64,000 bases of DNA. Origin: Scedosporium boydii (lineage: Eukaryota; Ascomycota; Sordariomycetes; Microascales; Microascaceae). The notes beneath the pieces were generated by a model. That model saw only the letters and a list, made by a program, of their open reading frames with translations. It was not told the DNA's origin and made no database searches. Below, piece by piece: positions 12,104 through 22,400 of the stretch (the first letter of the stretch is position 1; every line of letters starts with the position of its first letter). A program made the position numbers and the translations under genes. The stretch is taken from the NCBI GenBank assembly GCA_002221725.1, contig NJFT01000013.1, positions 296,565 to 360,564 of the forward strand. Reading direction: 5' to 3'.

Positions 12104-12718
12104 TTACTATATTTAAGTAAAATAATATTATAAAAAAATATTATAAAATATAAAATAAAAAGAAGTTATTTTAAAAACTAGTTTTTAAAAGAACTAGAAT
12201 AAAGGCTTAGAAGAACTAGAATAGAAACTTAGCTTCTAGAAGAACTAGAAGAACTAGAATAGAAACCCAGTCTCTAGAAGAACTAGAAGAACTAGAATAG
12301 AAACTTAGCTTCTAAAAGAACCGAAATAGAAACGTAGCTTCTAGAAGAACCGGAGCAAGAAACCTAAAAATAACTTTTTGAGAACTAAGAAATAAAAATA
12401 AAAACATAATATATTTGATGACGTAAGTACTTAAACGATGTATTTGATGGCGTGTTCGAGCTCTGGGGTATCTGAGAAGTAATAAAGTCATTTTTCGATC
12501 TTTCTATAAAAAGAAATCGTTTATATATAGACTTATTTCCTCCCCCTTTCCTTCTAGCTTTAGAAATAAAAAAATAAAGACTATATAGATATTATTCTAA
12601 TATAATTACTTCTTTATATTTTTATTTTCCCTTTTTTTTACTTTTTTCTTTTCTTAAAAAAATTTTAATAGTGAAAAACTATTTTTCTTTTATTTCCTTT
12701 TTTAACTTTAAGAATATA
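12104..12718 (-). repeat. Inverted Gypsy LTR copy
   Basis: The segment is the reverse complement of the LTR at 11328-11962, from which it is separated by only about 140 bases. It probably is a solo LTR or the edge of another insertion on the opposite strand. The two copies together form a large inverted repeat. Confidence 0.7.
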
Positions 12719-13254
12719 TTAACTACTTCTATTTAATAAGTAACTTTATTTAGTAATATTACTAATAAAAAATAGTAAATAAAGAAAGCTTTATTATAAA
12801 AAATAAGTTTACTTTTAAAAAGTAATTAGTTTAAACTATTTAATAACTTTAAATATAAATTAATAACTTAAAGTAATAGCTTTAAACTAAATTTATTATA
12901 AATAGTAATATAATAGTCCTCTTTTAAATTATTATAAATATTATAAAAATATAATCTTAAAAGCTTATAAGTTAAAAGTCTACTTTACTAAACTAGCTAA
13001 GTTTAAAGAAACTTAAACTAAGATAAAGTTTTTTCTTACTTATATAAAATATTATAACCTAGCTACTATATAAGCTATAGGAAGGGCAGTGAGGAATAGT
13101 AGAAATAGTAAAAAGATATATAATATAGGAACTGTGATCAGATAGACATAGACTAACTAATTAATAGTTAAATAGAAAGAATCTAACTAGCTAGTTAATG
13201 AAGGACTAACTAATTAATAAGATAAGAAATTTAATACTAAAAATAGATAAAAGA
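12719..13254. other. AT-rich mutated repeat DNA, unassigned
   Basis: No gene is visible. Part of 12,720-12,790 resembles the repeat at 13,490-13,560 (CTATTTAGTAAGTAACTTTA), so this is probably another decayed transposon fragment. Confidence 0.45.
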
Positions 13255-13480
13255 AAGGTTTATATAAGCTATAAATATCTTCCTATATCTAATATATTTC
13301 TTTAAACTCTTTAGTAATTAATATAAGTAATAATTATAACTTATATTTATATATATACTTTTACTATATTATTATAAATACTATTTAATTACTTTATTTA
13401 CTACTAATAGGCTCCTATAACCCTAATACTAGCTATACCTACCTAATATTTAATTAATTAATTAGTTTTTTATATTAAGA
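13255..13480 (-). mobile_element. Second LTR family, end plus internal junction (copy 2)
   Basis: Near-copy of 1480-1700 with the same junction, here mutated to ACTAATAGGCTCCTATAACC. Comparing the two copies shows C-to-T and G-to-A differences almost only, which is direct evidence for RIP-type mutation. Confidence 0.5.
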
Positions 13481-13983
13481 ATATAATATATTAATTATTT
13501 CTATTTAGTAAGTAACTTTATTAAGTAATATTAATATCTAGAAATTATAATACTAGTAAAAAAGAAGACTTTTCCTAAGTTAGATAATAAAATTAAGATA
13601 AAAAAAGTAACTATATTTATTATAAAAGCTAATAAGAATTTTAGTAATAATAAAGATATTAATATTATTACTATTAAAAACTATAATATATTATAGATAA
13701 GTAGAGAACTAAGATAAAAGAGGTAGAGGTGTTTACTAGCTATTAATATAAAAAGAATAGGGAATTTAACTAGTATTTTAATAATATTAATAAGTAATCT
13801 AGTAAAATACTAGCCCTCTAATTAGATAATAAATTACTTAGCTAGAATAAATAATCTAGTAGTTAAATACTAATATAATAGCTTATAGAAGTAATATACT
13901 TTCTATAGTTTTTATATTTATAATATCTAAATTTAAGATTACTATATCTAATAAATATAAAAAAAACTAATAATAATTATAAG
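13481..13983. repeat. Dispersed repeat, inverted copy at 15.6-15.84 kb
   Basis: About 13,490-13,700 reappears reverse-complemented at about 15,600-15,840, with landmarks GTAACTTTATTAAGTAATAT and AGATAATAAAATTAAG. It is probably internal transposon sequence. No domain was recognised. Confidence 0.5.
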
Positions 13984-14720
13984 AATTTCTTAAAGTTATA
14001 AAAAAAAATAAAAGAAGAATAGTTTTTTACTCTTAAAAATTTTTTAGGAAAAGAAAAAAGTAAAAGAAAAGAAAAATAAAGGTGTAAAAAAGTAATTATA
14101 TTAGAATAGTATCTATATAGTCCTTATTTTTCTATTTCTAAAGCTAGAGGGAAAGGGGAAGGAAATAAGTCTATATATAAATAATTTCTTCTTATAAAAA
14201 GATTGAAAAGTGACTTCGTTACTTCTTAAATGCCCCAGAGCTCGAACACACTATCGAATATATGATTCAAGTACTTATATTATCAAATATATTATATTTT
14301 TGTTTTTATTTCTTAGTTCTAGGAAAGTTATTTTTAAATTTCTTGTTCCGGTTCTTCTAGAAGCCACGTTTCTATTTTAGTTCTTTCAGAAGCCAAGTTT
14401 CTATTCTAGTTCTTCTAGAGGTTTCTATTTTAGTTCTTCTAAAGGTTTCTATTCTAGTTCTTCTAGAGATTTCTATTCTAGTTCTTCTAGAAGTTTCTAT
14501 TCTAGTTCTTCTAGAGGTTTCTATTCTAGTTCTTCTAGTTCTTCTAGAGGCTAGATTTCTATTCTAGTTCTTCTAGTTTTTCTAGAGGCTAGGTTTCTAT
14601 TCTAGTTCTTCTAAGCCTTTATTCTAGTTCTTTTAAAAACTAGTTTTTAAAATAACTTTTTTTTATTTTATATTTTATAATATTTCTTTATAATATTATT
14701 TTACTTAAATATAGTAATAT
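13984..14720 (+). repeat. Gypsy LTR copy with expanded minisatellite
   Basis: Full-length copy of the LTR but about 90-100 bases longer than the others. The extra length comes from more copies of the internal repeat at 14,400-14,610. Confidence 0.7.
14400..14612. repeat. Minisatellite of TTTCTATTCTAGTTCTTCTAG units inside the LTR
   Basis: Seven to eight imperfect units built on AGGTTTCTATTCTAGTTCTT plus CTAG are arranged head to tail. The LTRs at 5311 and 11328 carry fewer units, so the array differs in copy number between LTR copies. Confidence 0.75.
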
Positions 14721-15165
14721 ATATTATAATTTTAATATAAAGTATTAGTTAATTAATAGAATATTAGGTAAATATAGCTAATATTAGAATTATAAAAGTT
14801 TATTATAAGTAAATAAGGTATTTAAATAGTATTTATAATAATATAAAAGTATATATATAAGTATAAGTTATAGTTATAACTTATATTAACTATTAAAAAG
14901 TTTAAAAGATTAGATTAAATATAAGAAACTATTATAGCTTTATATAAGTATTTCTTTTATCTTTTTTTAATATTTAATTATTTTTATAATACTAATATAA
15001 TTGTCCTAAAGATAATTACTTAGTTGCCTTTCTTATATATAGCTAGTTATTTCTTATATAACTACTTAGTTACATTTTTAAAAAGTAACTATATAATTAT
15101 ATTCTTATTCTACTACATTTTACTCCTTCGTAGGAGCCTAAATCGCGGCCGGGTTATAATAATTA
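14721..15165 (+). mobile_element. Second LTR family, opposite orientation, plus GC-retaining patch
   Basis: About 14,795-14,960 is the reverse complement of the repeat at 1480-1643. It is followed by less recognisable sequence and then a short patch at 15,130-15,158 (CGTAGGAGCC, then AATCGCGGCCGGG) that stands out by keeping C and G. It may be an element edge. Confidence 0.4.
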
Positions 15166-15365
15166 AGTTATAATAATAACTTTATTAGCTTTATTATAAA
15201 ATTAGTTTTTATAATATAAAAAAGTTTTTATTTAAGTTAAGAATCTTCTAAGTTTTTACTAACTTTTTTTAAACTTATTAAATATAATAATTTTAAATTA
15301 AGGTCTTATAAATATAATAAGTATAAAAAGTATACTTTCTTTTTAAACTATTATATTAATATTTA

Positions 15366-15530
15366 ATTATTAGATTATTTATTTTAGCTAAATAATTTAT
15401 TATTAGATTATTTATTTTAGCTAAATAATTTATTATTAGATTATTTATTTTAGCTAAATAATTTATTATTAGATTATTTATTTTAGCTAAATAATTTATT
15501 ATTAAATTATTTATTTTAAAATATTAAAAT
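15366..15530. repeat. 33-bp tandem array, about 4.5 copies
   Basis: Nearly identical 33-base units, each TTAGATTATTTATTTTAGCT followed by AAATAATTTATTA, follow one another without spacers. The last copy has one G-to-A change. The uniformity contrasts with the heavily mutated surroundings. Confidence 0.85.
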
Positions 15531-15599
15531 ATTAATTAAATTCTCTATTTTTTCTATATTAGTAATTAATAAAATCTTTTATTTTCTTTATTTTAAACT

Positions 15600-15840
15600 T
15601 TTATTTATCTATAATATCTTATTTTTTTTATTAATAATAATATTAACTTTTTTTCTTATTATTACTAAAGTAATTATTAACTTTAATAATAAGTATAATT
15701 ATTTTAATAAATTTAATTTTATTATCTAATTTAATAAAAGTCTTTTTCTTTTTTAAAAATACTATAATTTCTAAATATTAATATTATTTAATAAAGTTAC
15801 TTATTAAATAAAAGTAATTAATATATTATAATCTTAATAT
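15600..15840 (-). repeat. Inverted copy of the 13.49-13.70 kb repeat
   Basis: Reverse complement of the dispersed repeat near 13,490-13,700, further mutated. It confirms that both are parts of a multi-copy element. Confidence 0.5.
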
Positions 15841-16905
15841 TTAAAAGTTTAATTAATTACTAAAATAAAATAATATTAAAATAGTAAGTATTTATTATAA
15901 ATAAGTAAAGTAGTTAAATAATATAATAAAAAATATATATTTAAATATAAAAATATAATTATATTTAAATTAACTATTAAAAAGTTTTAAAAGATAAACT
16001 AAATATATAATAGAATTTATAATTTATATAGTTATTTTCTTCTAAGCTTCTCCTAAAAACTAATACCTTTTAAGCTTAATCTTATCTTATCGACTATAGT
16101 AGACTATTTATTAGTCTTATTAATTATAATAAAATAATAAAACTATTTTTTAATTTTATTAATTTTATTTTTATTAATCTATATTACTTTATAATTTATT
16201 TTTTCTATTATAATTTACTACTTATAAGTCTTTAATATAATTAGCTTATAATATAATATAATAACTACTTTTATATAATTATTTTTTTTTTATTTTTTTA
16301 AAAATTTTAATAATAAAAAACTATTTCTCTTTTATTTTTTTTTATAAATTTTAAAAATAATTAAATAAAAAAAGTTAATTTAAATTAATTAAAAAATTAA
16401 ATTAAAAAATTTTAATATTTAATTTTTTTTAATAAAAATTAAGCTTTTTTTATATTAATTATTTTATTTTTTATTTTAATAATTTTATTATAATTTTATA
16501 TTAAACTTAATATATTTTAATAAAAAATATATATTTAAATAAAAAATATATATTTAAATAAAAAATATATATTTAAATAAAAAATATATATTTAAATAAA
16601 AAATTTAATAAATATATAATTAATAATATATAATAATAATAAAATATTAATTATTAATATACTTTTTAGATTTACTTAATATAATAATAATAAATATATA
16701 TTTTTTATATAATATTTTAGCTTTTATAATAAAAAATCTTATTATATTTTAATTTTATTTATATTAAATATATATAATTTTTTTAAATTTAAATTTAAAT
16801 AATAATTAATTTAAAAATTAATTAAATTATAATAAATAAATATAAATATTATATAATTTTCTTTTAATAAAGTAATGAAACTATTATATTAAATATAATC
16901 TTACA
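15841..16905. other. AT-only decayed DNA with a 19-bp tandem array
   Basis: The segment is nearly pure A and T. It contains four to five copies of the 19-base unit TAAAAAATATATATTTAAA at about 16,510-16,600. No gene or transposon domain is visible. It ends where the LCB1 coding sequence begins on the minus strand. Confidence 0.6.
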
Positions 16906-16911
16906 AGTAGT

Positions 16912-18749
16912 TTACTTTCGCGACATTACTTTAGTTATCGCATGCCGAATAACTACTCCCGCCTTTTCAATTTCTTTCTTACTTAAGCCGGTAGTCACAC
17001 AGACTCGCAGTGCAGGCTGTAATTCCCACGACTCCTTGAGCTCCGCTCTGGTCGGCGTAGCGGAAGTCCTTAGCCGTGTGATTAGAACACCATTCGACAG
17101 GGCCTATAAACGTTAGAGGTCTAAATCATATATAATGTAGTGAGGGACTGACCTCTTCAGTACACTCCTGTAGAAGTCTCTCCTGATCGTCGAGCGTGAG
17201 ACCACGCGACTTGACCACTTCCGACTTCAGTACCAGGAGTACGATTGGGTTTTCAGGAGCACTCGTGCATCTGACCCAGTCACTTCGCGGGTCAAGCTGT
17301 GCCCTCATCGACTTGATATTTTCTCGGCACTGACCTATAACGTCGGGGTTAGACTGAAGCATATTGAGCGTTTCGCTCGCCGTGACGGCAAGCATTGCAG
17401 GCAAGGCGGCCGAAAAAGTGAACGATGCCGATGAAATGCGCTGATGTTCGACGACATCCCTTGCCCCAGCACAGAAACCGCCACCAGCGCAGAGGGGTCC
17501 AGCAAGCGAGCCAATGATCATATCTATTTGGGATGGGTCGACATGTTGCGCTTCCGTTAGGCCCCGACCGGTTCGTCCGAGGACGCCGAATGACCAAGTC
17601 TCGTCCAAAATAATACGGAATTTGTATTTTTCCTTCAAGCCAACCTATGTAACTTGTATTAGCATGGCAGAGCTAGACGGGTGCGTCCTGAAGAGGTTAT
17701 AGGCTGGGAGAGGTGATGGGGTGGAGGTCCCACACCAGGCCACTGATCTTCAGCAGCGAGCGGAAACTTACGAGTCTGGGCAGATCGACCGAATCGCCGA
17801 CTGTTTCGAAAAGTCCCTCCGTAACAATAAACCTACGAGTGAGTTTCTTGCCACTCTGCTCCTCCACGACCTTTCGCATGACGCGCTCGAGGTCATCCAT
17901 ATCGCCGTGTTTATACCACTTGATGTTACTTCTCGAAATCTGTAGCCCTCGCCGAATGGAAAAATTGACAGCGCTATCTGCGACAATGATGTCACCCCGC
18001 TTGCAAAACGCGGGTATGACGCTAGAGATGGTGGAGAACGCCTGGGCATAAACGATGCATGCCTCTGTGCCAATATACGAAGCTATGTCCGCCTCCGTCT
18101 TCATATGTACGTCCTGGGTGCCGTAGAATTGAGGAGGACCGCATGGCCCTACGCCGTATGTGCGCAGCGTTTGGATGGCCTTGTCCTTAATCTGCTCATT
18201 TCCATTGAAGTTGTAGAAGTTGTAGGATCCAAGGTTGGTCACCGTCCGGCCGTTTGAGAGCCTCGCCTTTGGTCCGCTCGCACTGAGAATGAATTAGAGC
18301 GCCAGTCATCTCAAGGGGGGTTATCCGTGCCGGGTAGGGTCGTGCCTGACAACGGAGAGCTTACCCGACAATCACTGGCAATTTTTCATACTCTGTGGCC
18401 TCGAGCGTAGTCTGGGGGGAGACCAGAGGCTCCGGGATCCACTCATCGACGAGTTCGTCAATTTCCTGCAGAGCGTTTAGCGAAGCGTAGTGCGTAGGAC
18501 TGAAGAGGATAGACCTACATCTTCCCGTAATTGAATGAAATTTTGCTTCTGCGTCGAATAGGAGGGTGATAGTAGGTACCGAATGAAAAAGAGGACTAGG
18601 ATGAGCTCAATGGCAGACCGAATGGGATCATTCTGGTAGCTAGATCGCACATAACGGACGATGACGGCAGAGCCGGGTAGCTTCTGAAATGCCGCAGTCG
18701 CCGTGTTTAAGGCCGTAGTAAGCAACTCCTGGGCATCGCTCAAATCCAT
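16912..18749 (-). CDS. lcb1: Serine palmitoyltransferase subunit 1 (LCB1)
   Basis: Subunit of the ER-membrane enzyme that condenses serine with palmitoyl-CoA, the first step of sphingolipid synthesis. Five exons fit splice consensus and keep frame: 18749-18519, 18465-18365, 18282-17772, 17644-17153 and 17103-16912, giving 508 residues. An N-terminal membrane segment lies at about residues 44-60 (AIELILVLFFIRYLL). The aminotransferase fold follows, with GPCGPPQFYGTQDVHMKTEAD, then ILDETWSFGVLGRTGRG, and a C-terminal TTGLSKKEIEKAG. The family's LCB1 chain lacks the pyridoxal-phosphate lysine and works with LCB2, which is not in this window. The stop codon lies about 6 bases from the AT-only repeat island, so the 3' untranslated region must lie in mutated DNA. 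Identity is secure; exon edges are manual. Confidence 0.93.
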
Positions 18750-19419
18750 ATTGGCAAATTCGCATGCGGTCGAGGGCGGGCGAGGAAGGAAAAAGAGGTT
18801 CGCGAAAAGGGGGTGGAAAATCTTAGATTGGTCGCCTTGGTCTGGTATTTAAGGGGAGACCGACCGCGGACGCGCCGGAGAGAACTCGCACACGTGAAGA
18901 AAGCTCAGTCCTAACAGTAAATCGCTGACTAATAAATCTGGGTCGATGGTGGACATTGACGCGCAGTGATACGAAGGTAAAACAAGGTAATCAAATTGTG
19001 TTAATTTTGAACTTAATGCGCTGTGATGGACGAAAACTGAAATCTATTCTGATCGCGTAAGAAAAAGACAGTGATGAAATATACTAGTACTAAAGACAAT
19101 GAGAACCCAAACCGAAACCCACTCCGCTGACACTACTTCCTGCAGGCCAGCTGAATTATCCTTCCACAGGAGCGGCTGAGACATAATGAAACTGGACAAA
19201 TTCAGATGAAGCGTGGATTGGGGCTGTGACGAGATACTATGATGATCGGAACGGTGTGATTGAGATTGAAAGTGTAAGGCAATGCGTCGGTCGGCTCTGG
19301 CTTGACATCGGGCTATGGATAGGCATGCTATGCTCAGAGGCCAACCGCGCAATCTTCCAGTTCCACACACAGCTGGAAGCATGAACGAGAGGCGTACTAT
19401 CGTTCTTCATCGCGGCTTC
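18750..19419. other. Intergenic: LCB1 promoter and FKS1 3' flank
   Basis: No conserved protein is visible. The region must contain the LCB1 promoter; a TATTTAAGG sequence lies about 100 bases upstream of its ATG. The other part holds the 3' flank of FKS1. Confidence 0.5.
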
Positions 19420-22400
19420 TTAGGTAAGGAGGAACTTCAATCTCGTCAAGGTATCCTCCTCACCGTCTTGCGTGACATCAGCTTGCCCTGCGTCCCCGCT
19501 TCCGCCCGTTGGTTCCGCACTGGTATTGTTGTTATTCTGGTTGACTGGTTGGACAAGCTTCAAATCCTTAAGCATTGACAGATTTGTTGTAATCTTTGAT
19601 CCTGCAACGGTAGGTCCAACAATCAAGCCAAGGATGACGACAAGCATGACGAAATAGAGGATTGCGTATCGGATTACACGCCGACGTCTTAGCTTGGTTT
19701 GCTTCATCGAATATATCGGGGGCCGAATCTGGCGGCTGTTGCTTTACTGGTTAGTTCACGGCATAGAACATAGAGGGTGTCGGGGGACAAAACAAGGTGG
19801 AGTGAGGGAGCCGTACCTAGGTCGCAACCAGAAGAGCATCATTGAGTGGATCATGTCAACCTTGGGAATCAAGATCACTGGAAGCATGAGGAAGAGCAAA
19901 ATGTGTCCAAGGATGAAGTCGGCAGCAAACATGCTCAACTCTGTAATCTTGCACAGGAACTCTCGTGCAGGCTGTGATACGGAATGCCAACCCATGGAGT
20001 ACCACTTGCCGGTCCAGAAGGCGATATTTGCCTGATCGGTCTTAAACTCACGCGTCAGCGCCAGACTGATTATGAGTTTGAAGACGAATCGTTGGATGGC
20101 CACGACGGCAATCATGCCGGCTAGGGTCCTCGGGAAGTGGAATCCCTCGAGGAAGAACATGACCTCGAAGAAGGCCAAAAGCATGACAACGGCAACCCCA
20201 TGAGCGATGGCAGCCAGAACACTTCCAAACTTTTTGCAACACATGCTCAAGAGAGGTCCCATAAAACAGGCCATAAAGAACATGACTAACAAGGTACCCG
20301 CATTGATGGCGATCGGGCCGAAAGCGACGATAGCAATCCTGATAAGTGAGTTGGTGGGGCCGTTGGTGTCCTCGGCGTCTTTGTCGACTCCTGTCTGGGC
20401 GTTGATATAGAGGTAAGGAATCAGTGTCACGACCACGAGCAGCAGGGGCACAAGAATCTCCCCGAAAAAGAGATTGGTGATAGCGGCTCGGGGGACATCT
20501 GCTGACATCTTTTTGGAGGGATCGCCGAGAGCCTTCCTCTTGTACCCGGTGATCCGTGTTCGCGAGAGCCGACAGAAGGCGATCCAGGACGATGCATGAG
20601 ATCTCGAGTTGCCTCGCGACAGCCAGCGAAGGAAGTCTCGGTAGTCGATGAAGAAGTCATTCCAGGCGAACTGATGAGGATTGAACATGAAGGGCGAGAC
20701 GACAAGGGCTAGCATAGAGACCCAGAAGTACGTCAAGGCTGCCTGCCAGATAGTGACCGTAGCGAAAAGCAACATCATGAGCAATCTGGCGCCGAAGTAA
20801 ATCGATGGCCCGGCGAATCTCGAATACAACACGCCGAACGGGATGCGCGCCGTGGCGAAGCCACGACCGGTTCCGATGTACCTGGCACCGCCGAAAGACA
20901 AGTCTTGCTGGACGGAGTTGGCGTAAATTTGGGTTACGAAAACTTCAAAGAATAACGAGAATGAAAACAGTTGTTTCGCCAGTCGTGTTGCCGCTCGCCA
21001 GACACCACGTTCCGTCGCTTCCTGTACCACGAGAGGAATGAAGGCCAGGAATGCGACGAAGAAGATTGACCAAACGCAGCGGTACACCCAATCGGTCAAG
21101 GCGTCCGTGTTGGCGCACCCGGTGGGCAGGAGGGCGTCGGTAATGGGAACATCCGGGTTGTAATTGCACGCAATCGTTTCGTGCTTCAGGGCACCGAGAT
21201 TGAGCAAGGTAATCATGAACATTTGAACCGAGAGCATGATAAACATATTGTTCAAGTGGAAACCGGCGTGGGCGTAGTAGAACGAGAGGAATCTGTCCAG
21301 CGGCAGCTGGGTGCCGAGATAATAGTATTCTCGGGAAAGCATCTGTTCACCCATTCCCGTTCCAATCTTGGTTGTGAAGTTCAGAATGGACCCAAAGCCA
21401 AGGTCACGACCCTTGCCACACTGGTAATATTCGCAGTGCTTGATGCGACCTCCTCGAAGACTGGCGTTCATGCCAGCGTAAATGTCTTCATTCAAATGGA
21501 GACCCTTCTGCGCCTTGGAGACACCCCCTCGGGTCGTCATGAAAATGCCGTTGAGGAAATCCGGATGCCCATAGTGGAGTTTGCCACCGATTTGAGCCAG
21601 TGTACGCGCGAACAGGGTACCGAACGTCTGCTCCTTTCCTGCCGCAACGTCGCCGAGAATACCGATATTTTCCGAGAAAATGTACTCGCGAGCGCCTAGG
21701 ATGGCCACTGGATGCTTGACCGGACTCTTCACTCCGGGGGTGTAGGGGGACATGTTGTCGACCTTCATCTCCTCAAACTCGGCAAGAACGCTTCGGATCT
21801 TAAGACATTCTTCCAGATAGTTGTCCTGGTTGGCGTCGATGAGTTGAATATACTCACCACGGTAGAAAATGATTGAGTGGTTTTGGTTGTCTGACTTGCC
21901 ATCTCCCAAAACCGGATTTCCCGAAAGTTGGATGCGGAACTTTGGCCGCCTCATACCGTTTTCCATGATTTCCGAATGTCCGTCAATCAGTGCCGAGTAG
22001 AGACGCGGTTCCTCTCCTTCCGCCAGCGGTGGCTCTTCATCCAGATAGGCAATCTGTAGATCCGGATATGCTCGGAGGAGAAATTCGGCGTTCTCCATCT
22101 CCTCCTTCTTGAATTTTGCATATCGCTGCATCGAGATGCAAAGCTTAAATTTTCGTCTGGCCATACGCTCCAGTTCCCGTTCAAGCTTGTCCGAGTTACC
22201 ACCAAACATCTGCACAACCTCCGGATTCTCCACACGGTAAAGTAGTTTGATGGCACGACTGTAGTTCATAAACCCGGATACCGTGCGGTAAAGTGTTTGC
22301 GAACGAAGTGATGCCCAGATTCTCGTGCGCAGCGTGTATTCGGGGGCGGAGGATTTGAAGCCAATACAATAGAACGGTAAGTCGTCAATCTTGCTCTTCG

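Noticed and set aside
15366..15530. Possible CRISPR-like array
   Set aside because: The repeats are contiguous with no unique spacers, and the genome is fungal.
16510..16905. Telomere or centromere sequence
   Set aside because: No TTAGGG-type repeat is present; the AT richness and tandem units are explained by decayed repeats. Centromere identity cannot be judged from sequence alone.
21181..21699. 172-residue plus-strand open frame
   Set aside because: It is the shadow of FKS1 on the opposite strand; the FKS1 frame is highly conserved and explains it.
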